Source: Diplocarpon mali
Taxonomy: Eukaryota > Ascomycota > Leotiomycetes > Helotiales > Drepanopezizaceae
Direction of reading: 5' to 3'
Length of the DNA: 64,000 nt
Assembly (NCBI GenBank): GCA_024741835.1
Contig: JAENRP010000005.1
Coordinates: 13,444-77,443, forward strand
Shown here: one piece after another, positions 45,108 to 57,434 of the stretch
Layout of the letters: each line of letters starts with the position of its first letter
How positions within the stretch are numbered: position 1 is the first letter of the stretch
The notes under the pieces: model-generated
What the model saw: the letters and a program-made list of their open reading frames with translations, nothing else
Told to the model about the DNA's origin: nothing
Database searches by the model: none
Position numbers and translations under genes: made by a program

Positions 45108-46936
45108 GGAGGAATCATTATCTACATTGTTGGAGGTTCCGAGGGTTAGTACTGCTTGCAGGCCGAGAAGGCCGCGTTGTTTGTTTTGTTTCTTTGCTCT
45201 GCAGATTCGCTTCGCACCCGCGTGAGGCTTGATTTGCTCGGCTCGATAGTATTGAAACCCTGCATTACGGCGTGCGACGATGAGAGATGTGGCACTGTTT
45301 ATTTGGCTCGTGTCATTTGATTCGCTGGGGCGGTTGATAAATTGGGCAATAGTGTACAGCTTTGGCTGAAGAGAGATGTGATGTCGTATGTCCGCTTTGT
45401 ATGGTTTGGCATATGGAGTGGGCTGTGCCATATGGAAGCCACAACGTTATCGCTGGGTGGATAAAGGGGCAAGGCAACGTCCTTGCGCATTGGATTTTCT
45501 GCACACGAATACATAGCAATACACCAAAATCGCAAGCCTCTGTGCCACGACCGCTTTCCTCTGTTCCGTGGTGCGTGAAGCTCGGGGGTGGAGTTTACTC
45601 AGCAACTTAGGCCACTGGGCGTGCCAGTCTTCTCTCCATCGACAAACAAAGCCCCAGTACAGAACCACGTATGGACCTCTTCATATTCCCCTGCATTACT
45701 TAGGTAGGTACTATGAAATCCCAATGGTGCAGTGAACCATCTTCCTCAAATCGACCCCTTATTTCCCATGCTAGCCTCATGGACTCGACAACGCAATCCC
45801 CAATCCACACGAGATCTAGCTCCGGTGTCAGGTCACCCCGCCATTGCATCGCCATGCGATGCAGACGAACCCGACAGCCAGGTTTCGGTCGAGGTCTCAG
45901 ATCGGTACAGTACTCTATATGTAGCGGGCAGAGTAGGTAGATCGGTATAGATACTGTACCTACCTAGTCTTCCCCGCATTTCCCGGGGGATCTCTGGAGG
46001 ATCCAGGGTTGCGTCTCCCCGCTACGTACTGACATAGTTCTGTACTATCTATAAGGTACCTTACCCAGACGTGGACTGCGAGTTCTATTCGTAACCCCTC
46101 CCCGCCCCCCGATCTTCTTCTACGTAAGGTACAGTAGTAACCACAGTACAAGCAGTGCTCCGAGAGGTGCACGGCTACCGATGGCATGGCACTTGGACGA
46201 GCTGGAGGAGAAACCCCATCGTGATAAGAGTGAGAGTGCCTATCGTTCGGTGTCGATCTTGACAGAGTTTGCGAGAGAAAATTCGAAAATGTGGAGATAC
46301 CTCTACACATAATACTCTAGAGCCGAGTCTTCGACTCGTATCAGAGAGCACACCGAGTAGCGAATCTCTCCTGGTTGGGTAATTTGATCTTGATACATTC
46401 CATGGGTCCAAAGCCCGGCCGGCCCATCCTTCCATCGCGTGCTCGATCACGTCTTTCTTTCGTCTGCGGTCTCATAGCGCCACCTGTGCACACCTGGGAA
46501 TCTCTGGAGAAGGAAGTCAAAGATTCACCGAGCATCCAAGCCGACGCAGCGCAGCACGCGATCACCCGCCTGATAATTGCCACCAGCGAGACTACGCTCT
46601 ACCCGACCACGGTGCTCGCACAGCCCTCTCGCGAAGAAGTACGGCCAAGAAGTACAGTACGGCACGCTGCGCAACCCACACCCCCCCCCCCTCCTCCCAT
46701 GCCTCTCCAACCTAAAACCAAGCACTCAGCACGAAGCACGCCATCAAGAGTTGACCGACGAACATCTCCTCTCCTCGCCTCAAGTCAAGGGCCATTTGAA
46801 CCCCCTAGTCGATCACGACGACTTCTCTGCATTTATGCGCTCGTCCATCTGAGCCAAATAGCCTCTCGTTGGCACCTCCCTATGCGCTTCGCTGTACGAG
46901 CGCGGCTGCGGTTCTTTGCTTGATAGCCGGCACGGT
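45108..46936. other. Intergenic, about 1.8 kb, likely long 5' leader of met30
   Basis: No motif-bearing frame. It contains repeated TAGGTA/TACCTA runs near 45700-46070 and a C-rich tract at 46679-46699. Open frames at 46375-46923 are GC-driven. Part of this is probably promoter and a long 5' UTR of the F-box gene. Confidence 0.4.
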
Positions 46937-49176
46937 ATGGCGTCAATCCAGCACACCGATGGCTCTGGCTCTGGCTCTGTCTCGCCCATGGCCCTGCGCC
47001 AGTCCATTGAAGCAACGACCGTCCGCCGAACGAGAGACTTAATTTCAAAACGAACGGGCCATGCCATAAGTCTCGAAATGCCGTCAGAATCTAAGCTGCG
47101 CCATGCCTTAGGTGCCGTGGACATGGAGGAGGAAGCGAGGTTTTCTCATGATAAGTGCAATCGCCAGCATGGAGGCGACTGCTCCGATCCGACCATCACT
47201 CTCTCCTCTACGGACAAGGTCGCCGGCATGACCGTCGCGCCTTTCCTCGCAAAGCATATCCCCGAGCAGTATGCTCCGATGGGCCTTGGGGCGGCCTCGA
47301 AGACGATGCTGAAGGACTCGAATACAAAGTACTGCTACCGCCATCGACCAGACTCGAAGTGTCGGCGGACAGCAGACGAGCCGACCATGGAGAATCTCCA
47401 GAGGGTATGTTCAAGGCGCATTGGCAAGCTCTGGCTGACGAGGTACAGGAACTCGAGACATTATCTCAAGCTGATCAGCAGGGCATATCTCACGTCTGGT
47501 CACTGTTCTCCGCTGCACCCGCAAAGCACAGAAACCTCATGCTTCAGGGGATACTCACCCAGTGCTGCTTTCCTCAGCTCTCGTACCTGTCCACCGCCGT
47601 CCGAGACCTGATCCGAATCGACTTTGTCGCTGCCCTTCCTTCGGAAATATCATTCAAGATCTTGTGTTACCTGGATACGACATCGTTGTGCAAAGCAGCC
47701 CAAGTCAGTCAGAAGTGGAGGATCTTGGCCGACGATGATGTGGTATGGCATAAGATGTGCGAGCAGCATATCGACCGGAAGTGCATCAAGTGTGGTTGGG
47801 GATTACCTTTGCTTGAGCGCAAGAGATTGAGAGATTGGAAGCGTCAACAACAACTGCGTGCAACTGGTCGAGGTCTAAACCAATGGTCTCCGAACCTGAC
47901 ACCGATACCCGACGAGCGAAGTGGTTCAGGAATGATCAAGGCCCCGTCCTTGAACGGATCGTCGAAGAGAGATGCGGCTTCTTTCAAATCCGATGTTCCG
48001 GCCACATCCCCAGAAGCTAGTAAACGTCAGAGACTAGATTCCGAGTGCCCTTACTTTGAAAAGCCAAAGTTTCGGCCATGGAAAGATGTTTACAAGGACC
48101 GATTCAAGGTTGGGACGAACTGGAAATATGGAAGATGTTCAACAAAGCTTTTCAGAGGCCATACAAACGGTGTCATGTGTCTACAATTCGATGATAACAT
48201 CCTTGCTACTGGATCATATGACTCAACGATCAAGATATGGGATATCGAGACTGGAGAATGTCTTCGTACGTTGACAGGACACACATCTGGGATACGCGCT
48301 CTACAGTTCGATGACACGAAACTCATCAGTGGTAGTCTCGATAGGACTCTGCGTGTCTGGAATTGGCGAACGGGAGAGTGTATTTCCACCTACCAGGGCC
48401 ATTCAGAGGGTGTCATTGCGGTCAACTTCGAGGGCAATATCCTTGCTTCTGGATCTGTAGACAAGACTGTCAAGATCTGGAACTTTGAGGACAAATCTAC
48501 ATTCTGTCTTCGAGGCCATAAAGACTGGGTAAACGCTGTCCGAGTTGACTCGGCATCACGGACCGTCTTCTCTGCTTCTGACGATTGCACTATCCGCCTC
48601 TGGGACCTCGAGACTCGCAAAACCATCCGTACATTTGAGGCACACGTAGGACAAGTCCAACAAGTCATTCTCCTACCTACGGAGTACGAGCCCGAAGACA
48701 TGGACACGGAAGACGACGACGGAACCAGCAGCACAGCCAGCACAACCGACCTCCACACCCCTAGCCTCCTCTCTGACGCCCCGTACGGCGACGACTGGTC
48801 CAGCACCCGTCCCCTCCCACCCCGATACATGGTCACCGGTGCTCTGGACTCCACGGTCCGTCTCTGGGACATCTCTACGGGTCGCTGTCTCAAGACCATG
48901 TTCGGGCACGTCGAAGGCGTCTGGGCCCTCGCGGCAGACACTTTGCGCGTCGTCTCTGGAGCCGAGGACCGCATGGTCAAAGTCTGGGACGCGCGGACCG
49001 GGAAGTGCGAGAAGACTTTTTCGGGCCATGCCGGGCCTGTTACGTGTATTGGGCTGAGTGATAGTAAGATGGTGACGGGGAGTGAAGACTGCGAGGTGCG
49101 GCTTTACAGCTTCAAGATCGAGCCGAGTAAGCCGGTCGATACGGATCTGGTGGTTGGGTGTACACCTTCTGAATGA
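46937..49176 (+). CDS. sconB: F-box WD40 protein, Met30/SconB (sulfur controller)
   Basis: Substrate receptor of an SCF ubiquitin ligase. Its orthologues (yeast Met30, Aspergillus SconB, Neurospora SCON2) mark the sulfur-assimilation activator for repression when sulfur is plentiful. Exons 46937-47404 and 47449-49176 with a 44-nt intron in phase 0; 731 residues. The conserved [12 protein letters not shown] ends exon 1. The F-box is at about 215-262 ([20 protein letters not shown]) and is followed by [18 protein letters not shown]. Seven WD repeats run from about 390 to 720, starting [20 protein letters not shown]. The fifth repeat carries an acidic/Ser insertion of about 45 residues. Length and order match the family. 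Intact. Confidence 0.94.
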
Positions 49177-51071
49177 TGCCCGTCAGATCCGCATGCTCTT
49201 GGATGTGTTTTCCTTTCTCTCCATCTTCGTTCGAGGCGCATAAAGAGTCACACAAACAGGACGGAAGGCGGGATACGGGACGGGACGGGACTGGACGAAC
49301 ATAGGATAGACTGGAACGGGCGCGATGCGAACAAGAACACAGGATCTGACGCGCTCTGGATCTTGGAGCTTCACTTTCTGCTTCTCTAGCTAAGATACCT
49401 CTGCTGCACTGATGATCACAAGCGAAATGGTTTGCTGGCTTGCTGACGATTGACGGCTGACCGGCGGTGCTTTGGATTCCTGATATAACCATCAACATGG
49501 ACTTGATATGAAGCTGTAGTGCTTGCTGTATATTGAATCGAGGTCATATCACAGAGGTGATGAATATTTCTCACAGCTGCTTTTCTCGAGACGTGGTGAA
49601 TGGACGTGGTGCGTTGTCTAGATCGATACGAGTACCTTGGCCGAGAAAAAAGTAGAAAGGAAGTGGCCTCTGTTGCTGATTCTCCTACATCACACCCACC
49701 ATCCATGGTTCGATCTCGAAAGAGCGCAAGCAGTCCTCGCATATGAAGAAAGGGGGTACCCGGTAATGAGGGCGGTGAGAACAGGCAGAACAAGTCGTCA
49801 TATTGCGTCGTGGTTTCTAGGCTGCGAGAGTCCCTACAGAACGCAGGAGGCTTGGATCCAGCATCAGCAAGCCTCTCCACTTGCGCACTCCGATACATGT
49901 CTGTACTCTGTTTCCATGTTGGCTTGCACGCAGCCCAGGGGACATCGACCTTGATTGCTGCATCTAAGGTCTGCTTTGCCCGTCGCGGGTCCCAATGCTG
50001 ATGTGGTTAAATGTAACTCGGGCTACCTCGCTAGGATACCGGACCATGAACCGGACGTGAACCAGCCGGGGTGAGAAAGGCTGTTGCTGATGGGTGACAT
50101 CGCGAGTCGACAGGTCCTGCACCGCAACGAACGTCGCCACCAGCAGCTCGGGACCGGAGCCTGGCCGAAGCTGGCGGGAGAGGAATGAGGAGCAGCTACT
50201 CGTCGGTGACTTGTATGTGAGTATCGATATACGCATGCCGGCCGGCCGGCTGGACAGGCTCGGCAATAGATTCCCGCCTCTCGGCGCAGCCGACGAGCAA
50301 CGGGACAAGGACATGCCAACTTGGAGAGAGAGGGAGCCGATGCCGATGCCGATGCCGATGCCGATGCCGAGGCCGAGGCCGAGGCCGAGGCCGAGGCCGA
50401 GGCCCGGGTGACAACGGCGAGGGCCGCGCCGAGGGGCTGGCTTGGTGGCCCCGTCCTACTCCGGCAACCTCAGGTGCCCGGGCACACTGCCTCTCCGCCT
50501 CGTGAGGTGCGGAGACGAGCAGGTGTGTATACAGATACGCGCATGGATCCATGCGTGTATTGATGCAATCCGTTCGGCTAGTCCGTCTGGCTGGTCGGGT
50601 GCTGTGCCAGCTCCTCCTGGCGTCCGTTGACGTCACGAGCACCGGCGCCATCGTAGGGGTGTCACATCGCGTGGAGGTCAGATCGGCCCTGTGTGGCAGT
50701 ATGAGCCAGGGGAGATGGGCCAGAGATGAAAGAAAAGGACGGTGACGGCGAAATTCACGTCCTTGTCACGAGTTCCCAGGTCACGGGAGGAGATGGAGCA
50801 TGCCGCATATTCTCGTTCCTGTCCTGGCGCCAACTAAATCTACAATATAAAACCAGTCTCTCGATCTCTGGTGGCAGGCTAGAACTCCTGTAGACTAGAC
50901 GCCGGTAACCCATGTACGTTGCGTGCGCAAACCATGCAATCTGTTGGTATCGCGCTCAGTCGTGCATATATCATCCCGTCATTCTGCCCACCTCTCCCCC
51001 GCGAACCATTCCTCCTCACCTCCCAATCTCCTCCTTCACGCATCTCCCGGTCCGGGTCCCCGAGCAGCAGC
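49177..51071. other. Intergenic between convergent genes, with simple repeats
   Basis: Holds the 3' ends of the Met30 gene and of the membrane-protein gene. GC-rich, with GGGAC repeats near 49275 and the hexanucleotide array at 50336-50401. Open frames here are composition-driven. No gene supported. Confidence 0.5.
50336..50401. repeat. Hexanucleotide array (GCCGAT)5(GCCGAG)6
   Basis: Eleven perfect 6-base units: five GCCGAT then six GCCGAG with a single switch point. On the plus strand one frame would read Asp-Ala then Glu-Ala repeats, but no gene context supports translation. The block structure suggests one T-to-G change that then spread by slippage. Confidence 0.95.
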
Positions 51072-52364
51072 CTACTCGTCGAGGCTGTCGCTTCGTCCCC
51101 TCCGATACCCGCCATTCCTCTTCTTCCTCCTCTCCTCCACGTAGTCGTTGGCCGCGACGCTCAAGCCCGGGATGGGGTGGTGGTAACTCTTCGTCCCAAC
51201 ATCACTACTCAGGTCACTCCTCGCTCCCAGATCGCTGCCCAGCATACTCTCTTCCTCGACATAGCGACCCGGCAGCCGTTTGGTCGGGCTCCGGCTGGCT
51301 CGGCGACGCTCCCGCTCCTCGCGTCGCGCCTGCCGGTCACTGGGTGGCGCAGAGACCACCGTCGAGTCGTCACCGGCGTTGAAGCTGAAATCCCTGCGCT
51401 GGGCAGCCCGGCCCTTCTCCTGCAGCCTCTTCGCCTCGGCTCTGATGCGCTCGCTATCCTCCGCATCCCCTCCCCCTCGCCACCAGGAGGTGCTCGTACT
51501 CTCACTGGTGCTCGGGGCCACCTTGCGGATGCCATGGCCGTCGGTGCGCGTGTGCTTGTGTTCCTTGGGACTCTTGGTCGGGGTGTTGGTGGGCGTCTTC
51601 TCCCGGTGGCTCAGGAGTTCCGACGCGGCCGTGCTCCCATCATGCGTGTTCGAGCCGTCCCACGACGAGCCATCAGGTTGCCGATTGATCCCCCCGACCC
51701 GTGCTGGTTTCTCGTGGCGGTAGGCACGCATCGCGTCCGCGACGCCGACGTCCATCTCCTCGTCCGCGGGACCGACCTCGCCCAGACCCGCCCCGTCTTT
51801 CTTGCTCTTGAACTTCCTGGTTTTCTTCTTGTCTTGCTTGGCGTTGTAGGCCGTCTCCCCCATCTCGCTGCTGGCGAGTGTGCTTCCGCCGAGGCTGGAC
51901 GTGACCTGACTGCCCTCCTCGTCGAGGTCCTTGTACCGCTCGCTCCCTCCCCTCTTGCGGCGCCCCCATCGTCGTTTCTCCCCGTGGACCACGCTGCCGC
52001 CCCCGAGATCTGTGCTCTCCGTCGCCCCGGAGAGAGTTGTGCCGTTGGGCCCTTTGCGGCGGAGGACGGTGGACTTGTACTCCTCCCAGTCGTCTTCTTT
52101 GAAGTAGAAGCCGCCATTCTTGGCCCAGAAGAAGAACCAGATGCCGGTGACGACGAAGCCGGCGCCGATCAGGCCGAGGAAGACGAAGACTACTTTGTTG
52201 GGGATGTCGTCGGGGCGTGTGATGCCTTTGTGGGTGTCTTCGACGTTGCGCCGAAGCAGGTGCTTTAGGTGAGCGGTGAGAGGAGTGTGCGTGGGAGAAG
52301 GTGAGCGGAAAAGGAGGGAGGAGAGGAAGGACTTGATGCCGGGAGACTCGGGAAGAGGAGCCAT
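51072..52364 (-). CDS. Single-pass membrane protein, fungal conserved, function unknown
   Basis: Single exon, 430 residues from the ATG at 52364 (MAPLPESPGIKSFLSSLLFR). The frame stays open 56 codons upstream but begins at TTG there, so the internal ATG is preferred. One transmembrane segment lies at about 57-80 (FLGLIGAGFVVTGIWFFFW). It is followed by a strongly patterned stretch, AKNGGFYFKEDDWEEYKSTV and LRRKGPNGTTLSGATESTDL, that I take to be the conserved core. The remaining 300 residues are charged and disordered, with RREERERRR near the end. I recall no named function. Confidence 0.8.
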   Translation of the reverse strand: MAPLPESPGIKSFLSSLLFRSPSPTHTPLTAHLKHLLRRNVEDTHKGITRPDDIPNKVVFVFLGLIGAGFVVTGIWFFFWAKNGGFYFKEDDWEEYKSTVLRRKGPNGTTLSGATESTDLGGGSVVHGEKRRWGRRKRGGSERYKDLDEEGSQVTSSLGGSTLASSEMGETAYNAKQDKKKTRKFKSKKDGAGLGEVGPADEEMDVGVADAMRAYRHEKPARVGGINRQPDGSSWDGSNTHDGSTAASELLSHREKTPTNTPTKSPKEHKHTRTDGHGIRKVAPSTSESTSTSWWRGGGDAEDSERIRAEAKRLQEKGRAAQRRDFSFNAGDDSTVVSAPPSDRQARREERERRRASRSPTKRLPGRYVEEESMLGSDLGARSDLSSDVGTKSYHHPIPGLSVAANDYVEERRKKRNGGYRRGRSDSLDE

Positions 52365-53643
52365 GGCGGCGAGATCGTCTCCGCGGCTCGCGGATGGTGA
52401 GCCGCAACGCAGTTTTTTTTCCGTGACGCCCGTCGTAAACACCCCGCGCTGCGAAGTCGTACTCGTCTCAGCCGTGTCACTTCCGCGAAGTCGTGAGCGT
52501 TGTGTGCGTGGAGGGACGATTGCAGAGGTCAAGATTGAGGGGGGTGAGAGCAGTGTTGGCCAGCCGCGAAGACCGTCGGAGGGGGGCTGGGAAGAAAGTC
52601 GGATGGCGCAGGATCGGCTGTTTACTCCCGCCCCCGCTGGCCCGGCAACCAGAAAACTCGGCTACGTGACCAACGCCATCACGACCCCCCGAGCAGCGCG
52701 CTTCTGCTGCCGTGGCGAAGTGTGCAGCCGAGTCCCGTGGGATCCGCCACCGAGACCCATCTGCGAGTGGCGGAGCCTCATTCCAAGTGCCCTGTACATA
52801 AATCTCGCCAGGTCACATGATCGCGGAGCACGTGGAGAAGAAGATGTGGGGAGGGGGGAAAAGATAACAGGTTCTCTACCCATACTCGGCCCTCGGGTCT
52901 AGCGGCGAGCGGCCCAAGAAGCTCAACTCCTCAGATGTGATCAAGATCAAACGGTAGCGCAGAATTCGATTATGTCCAGTCAAGCTACCTGTGAGATTTT
53001 TTCGATCTTGCGATTCGCTAAGCTACTTGAAATTCCGCCTTGCTTGCATATAGTTCGACTTCCCCGGCAGCGGCCTCCCTATCCTCCTCATGAACATACA
53101 CCTGTACAAACCAAAAAAGCGTCTTTACAGATCTGTCCCAGCGCCAGTTCCATGCGAAGAAGATGTTACCGCACAGAAAGTGCCGGGAGGGTGGGACGGA
53201 GTACAGGCCAGTGCTTATCTATCCCTTTCTTGCCTGCAGGTTCTCGCAGAGTCCCAGAGTCCCATCAGCCGATTCCCGTCCGTATCTCAGCCGATATCCA
53301 AGCCTGAATCCGAGGCAGCTATGCAAGTAAGGTAGGTATCAATCATAAATCATACAGTCATACAATCAGATCGACACAACTTTCGTCTGAAGTGGAAGAA
53401 GTACAACGGCGAAGCAAAGGCTCTCAAGTGCTCTCTGGGGGTATAGAACTTTTCCTGTCGATAACTTTTGTCGGGAAGATGAGAGAAGCGAAAGCCGCCC
53501 GTGTGGTAATTTTTTTTTTTTTTTTTTGGCGGCCGAGAGCGAGAGCTGGGAAGAGAAGAAAGGAAGAATCAAACATCCTGCCCAGAGACCGTAGGCTAAA
53601 TCTAAGAGAGATGATCACCGCAGCGCTTGCAAAGGAAAGGCCT
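52365..53643. other. Intergenic, about 1.3 kb
   Basis: Between the start of the membrane-protein gene and the 3' end of the next minus-strand gene. A run of 18 T occurs at about 53509-53526. No motif-bearing frame seen. The promoter of the membrane-protein gene must be within about 52365-52900. Confidence 0.5.
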
Positions 53644-55518
53644 TCAAAAATAGCTGTCGTCTCGTCCTCGTTCGCGCGGTCGTGGGTATTCCGGCGTCCG
53701 AGTGTAGGATTCGCGTGAAGAGCTCATCCTCGATCGTCCAGCAGGTCGACTGACGCGGCTCTGACGGTCTTCGATCCTCCGGGTGCCGTATTCTGAAACG
53801 GATCGCTCGCTGCCGCCTGGGAGGCTTTTCTGCCGCTGGATTTGGATTTCTCCTCCCTCCGTGCAATCGATCTGAGTCCCGCCGACCATGACTCGTGCCT
53901 GTCCGACGAGTTTGATGGTGACGCTCTCTTCGTTGTCGCCACTACCACTTCTTGTGGTCCGGGTGGTTACCGATTTCTTGTAGTCACTCTCATCCCGGCT
54001 GGCGCTGCTCTTGGTACTGCGGCTACTCCCTTCCTGTTTCCGCTGCTGCCTCCTCAGCACTTCGGCCGTGAGCGGAATCGTAGGGCCACCGCTGACGTCT
54101 TCTTGGTATGCCTGAGCCTGGTTGAACTTCGCATCATATGCGCTGCTAGCCTCTTGAAGTGCCTGGGCCTGGCTCGTCTTGGTCTCGTACGTGCTCTTGG
54201 AATCGTAGCTCTGGCCATCGTAGCCACTCGAGCCTCCGCTCGAGGACGACATGTCGTATTGACTTTCTCTCCGACGACTACTATTGGCAGCTTCGACCCT
54301 GACCCCTCCGACGTCATACGAAGCTGAGTGGCGGCTTACACTCGGACGCCGAGGCCGCTCCTCGCGATACTCGGAGACTTCATCCCGTTCACAGTACCCT
54401 AGCACGCCCTGGTCTGATCTGGGATCATGGGGGGGCTCGGTCGACTTGCGGAGAATCCCCGCGGGACGGCTCGGAGGCGGCATGGCTAGAAAGTCTGCTT
54501 CGGCCCTGCTCATGGTTGATGTGGACGGCGGCACGCGGATACTGCTCCGCCGCTCTCGCTTGCGTATCGTGGCGCCGTCTGCCGCCGACGCATATCCGTC
54601 GTCGTTGTACGCGGAATCATAGTCACTCGGAGCTCGAGAGCGAATATCTCGCCCCCCAAACGCCGAGGATTTCTGCGTCGCCGGCTCGAATGCTGTCGAC
54701 GACCGTGGCACGGGATCGAAGCGCGCTGACAGAGGTCGCGAGCTGGCTTTCGGCGCGAAGTACGAGTCACCCTGGCCACTTGAATACTGTGCCTGCGCCG
54801 ACGCTGGGTATTGTTGCTGTGGTGAAGCGTACGGCTGGGGCGGCGGCGGCGCGTACTGGTACTGAGCTTGCGGCGCATACTGCCCTTGAGGGAATTGGGC
54901 TTCTTGCGGAGCGGCGTACTGCATGTAGGAGGAGCTTGACGAGGGCGGAGGGAATGACGGTGTGGCTGGGTGCTGCTGGTAGTACGCAGACATCGACAAA
55001 GGAGGGCCGTGACCCCCGCTGGGTGTTTGCGCCTGATAACTCAAAGGCCGGGGATATGCCTGGGCAGGAACAGGTCGAGGTCGAAAGGGAATGGGTTGCG
55101 ACACAGCCGCGGGCGAGCGCGTCATCGTGGGTACGGCGGTGTCGGGATTCCTGGTCTTGTTCGACGTGCTGGGAAAATCGAGGCCCGGGAACGAGCGATT
55201 CTCGGTCGCCGACGGCGGCCTATGAATCTTGCGCGGTGAGTGTGTGGTGTTGCTCGCGGACTGGCGGCGTTCGAGCTTCATGTCCCGGGCGATCTCGACA
55301 TGCTGCGCGGCGCTGGTTCTGTGCCCGGAGGGGTAAATGGCCAGCGCATCCAACTGCGACTTCCTGTGCTTCCCGCTCTTGCACCCCTCTCGACCCGGCT
55401 CTTCCTGATGGGAGACTTTGGGTTTGACAGCAGCGGATTTCCGCGACCCGCGCACTGGCCTGCCACTAGATGCGTCGACATCCTCGCAGTAGGCCGGCTT
55501 TGCCTTGTCGGAGCCCAT
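53644..55518 (-). CDS. Large disordered conserved protein, function unknown
   Basis: Single exon, 624 residues from the ATG at 55518 (MGSDKAKPAYCEDVDASSG). Most of it is low complexity: a Pro/Gln/Tyr-rich part at about 140-260 (QYQYAPPPPQPYASPQQQY) and Ser/Arg-rich parts elsewhere. The only well-ordered segment is near residues 530-575, where ESVTIKLVGQARVMVGG and CTEGGEIQIQRQ suggest a small beta-rich module. The C-terminus is rich in Arg and Ser. No catalytic motif. The role is unknown, and a scaffold or RNA/cytoskeleton adaptor is only a guess. Confidence 0.75.
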   Translation of the reverse strand: MGSDKAKPAYCEDVDASSGRPVRGSRKSAAVKPKVSHQEEPGREGCKSGKHRKSQLDALAIYPSGHRTSAAQHVEIARDMKLERRQSASNTTHSPRKIHRPPSATENRSFPGLDFPSTSNKTRNPDTAVPTMTRSPAAVSQPIPFRPRPVPAQAYPRPLSYQAQTPSGGHGPPLSMSAYYQQHPATPSFPPPSSSSSYMQYAAPQEAQFPQGQYAPQAQYQYAPPPPQPYASPQQQYPASAQAQYSSGQGDSYFAPKASSRPLSARFDPVPRSSTAFEPATQKSSAFGGRDIRSRAPSDYDSAYNDDGYASAADGATIRKRERRSSIRVPPSTSTMSRAEADFLAMPPPSRPAGILRKSTEPPHDPRSDQGVLGYCERDEVSEYREERPRRPSVSRHSASYDVGGVRVEAANSSRRRESQYDMSSSSGGSSGYDGQSYDSKSTYETKTSQAQALQEASSAYDAKFNQAQAYQEDVSGGPTIPLTAEVLRRQQRKQEGSSRSTKSSASRDESDYKKSVTTRTTRSGSGDNEESVTIKLVGQARVMVGGTQIDCTEGGEIQIQRQKSLPGGSERSVSEYGTRRIEDRQSRVSRPAGRSRMSSSRESYTRTPEYPRPRERGRDDSYF

Positions 55519-55599
55519 GTCTGGCGCTGTGTCGACGTGGACGCGGCGGCAGCAAGGTGCGATGCTGTCGCGCGGACGGGATGGGAGGTTTTTTTTGGG

Positions 55600-55603
55600 N
55601 NNN
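55600..55603. other. Assembly gap (4 N)
   Basis: Four N after a run of T and G in the 5' region of the disordered-protein gene. The true length is unknown. Confidence 0.99.
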
Positions 55604-56349
55604 CTCGGAGGAGGAGATACGGGGTCGTCCTGGGCAGTGGTCGGATGTCGAGGGAGAAAATCAACCTGGACATCCAGGCTCCGACCTTTTTAGACTCCGG
55701 GCGAAGGGATCGCCGTTAGCGAGGAGGGGCACCCAAGGCAGGGAAGGCCGGTCGCGGGATTCGGTGATGGGCGCGAACTCTTTCGTTATCGATAGCTGGC
55801 CGGTGCACCGAATTGGAAGACAGAGATGGTGCACCCGAATTGGAAGACCGAGACGGTGGATGCGCATGAACAGGATGGTCGGGCGAGAGGTGGAGGTGAA
55901 TGAATAGGCAGGTAGATGGGAGCGAGACGAGCTTCCCAAGACGGACGGGGACGGCGCACGTCGGATCGGGTGTTTCGGCGATGGGATGAGACGGAACACG
56001 GCGGACGTGCCGAGTTGTGGGTGAAGTAGACGGTTTAGAGGTTTGGATTTTGGATTTTGGAGAGCCGTGGCCGTGGCCGGATGGAATGGATAGCTGGGCG
56101 GGGATATGGAGAGAAGCGAGAGTCCGCGGTTGATCGGAGTTAAATAGACGGCTGGGGGAAGTGGGGGGGATGAAGGGGATGGCCCGTCCCGAGGGGGATG
56201 CGAGAACGCCGGACTGGCTCCACGTCCCGAGACGAGCGAGTGCAACGGGCTGGCTGAACCTCCCGCTCGACGAGGACGAGGCGCGAAAAAGAGAGAAGAG
56301 ACGTCGACGCTCGCTACTCTCGGCGAGTTTGGCTGTGCGACTCTTGGGA

Positions 56350-56475
56350 TCCCGTCTGGTCCTCTCCTCTGCTCGGCTCGGCTCTCCTCTCCTCTCTTCT
56401 CCTCTCCTCGGCTCTCCTCTCTTCTCCTCTCTTCTCCTCCCCGCTCCTCTGCCCTCCTCTCCTCTCGTCTCCCCC
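56350..56475. repeat. CT-rich tract
   Basis: Repeated CTCCTCT, CTCTTCT and CTCGGCT units on the plus strand. It lies about 0.85-0.95 kb upstream of the start codon of the minus-strand gene at 55518 and would be purine-rich on that strand. Simple sequence, possibly promoter-associated. Confidence 0.8.
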
Positions 56476-57271
56476 CTCCTGTCCGGTCCGGTCCGGTCCT
56501 GGCCGTCCCAAGCTTCGGAGGTTTGCCCAACCCAATCGGTGAAGGGACCAGGAGCCTGTGAGTGCGGGGCCAAATCGCGACAACACACCCGTCGAGCCCG
56601 CGCAACGCGGAAAAGCAGGAAGGCGGATGAGTCAACAGGCAGGTCTGGAGCAGGAGAATCGGGGCAGCTGGCCTGCCGTCGCCCTCTGGTCTTCGCCCTC
56701 TGCCTCTTTATCTCTCGCTGGACGGGTGCGCGCTGTGCTGGCCTTCAGCCTGATTGCTGACCGTTGGGTAGCAATGCCCCTGTTATTAGTGGGGATCGGA
56801 GGCGACAAGAATGGCAAAGAAGATGGCCATGGCGACGATTCTGATACATACCACGGGAGAGGGGCGGGGCAGAGGAATCCGATGCGAGGATGGAGGGGTA
56901 GAGGCCCGAGATGGGCATGATAAGGAGGGATGCTCGATGGAGGCCGAAGCCAAAGTGAGGATACGGGAGGGCAGCCAGCGGATGAGGGTATCTGTACTCC
57001 TCTCTCTATCCGTCCATGTTGAAGGCCGAAGGCCAAGGGGAGGTCGACGGTGCGCTGCGGGGTGGCAGACGATCGTCTGCGCTTGAGCTCTGGCCGCTTC
57101 CCGGTCTCCTGCTACTCGTCATCCTCATCGTCGGCCGTGCAGCTGGATGCGAGATGCGATGATATCCACGGGCAGAGAGGTCAGGGACAGTTGGTGCCAC
57201 CATCCCACCAGTTGCCCGTCCCATTATCATGACATGCATGCTGTCCGGAGGGAACATCTATGAGGGGGGGG

Positions 57272-57282
57272 NNNNNNNNNNN
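57272..57282. other. Assembly gap (11 N)
   Basis: Eleven N directly after a run of nine G, so a homopolymer probably broke the assembly. Real size unknown. Confidence 0.99.
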
Positions 57283-57434
57283 GTATCGAGTGCACGTGGA
57301 GTTTCTCGCCTCACGTTCTGGTTCGTGTCCCTGCCGCCTGGCTCTCCTGTGGCACGCCTCTTGCAATGCTTCCGTCGCTTGCCTCCCAGTGATCCAGCGA
57401 CCCGGCCTCGAAGTATCCCACGGCAGCATTCCAT

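Noticed and set aside
50290..50410. Coding of an Asp-Ala/Glu-Ala repeat protein
   Set aside because: The frame is made by the hexanucleotide array itself and stops right after it.
50919..52268. 449-codon open frame on the plus strand
   Set aside because: It is the antisense shadow of the single-pass membrane protein gene, which has a transmembrane segment and a patterned core in the other strand.
54516..55427. 303-codon open frame on the plus strand
   Set aside because: Antisense shadow of the 624-residue disordered protein, with no motif of its own.
56161..56760. Protein gene over the CT-rich tract
   Set aside because: The Ser/Leu/Arg-rich translation follows from the simple sequence. No motif or splice signals support it.
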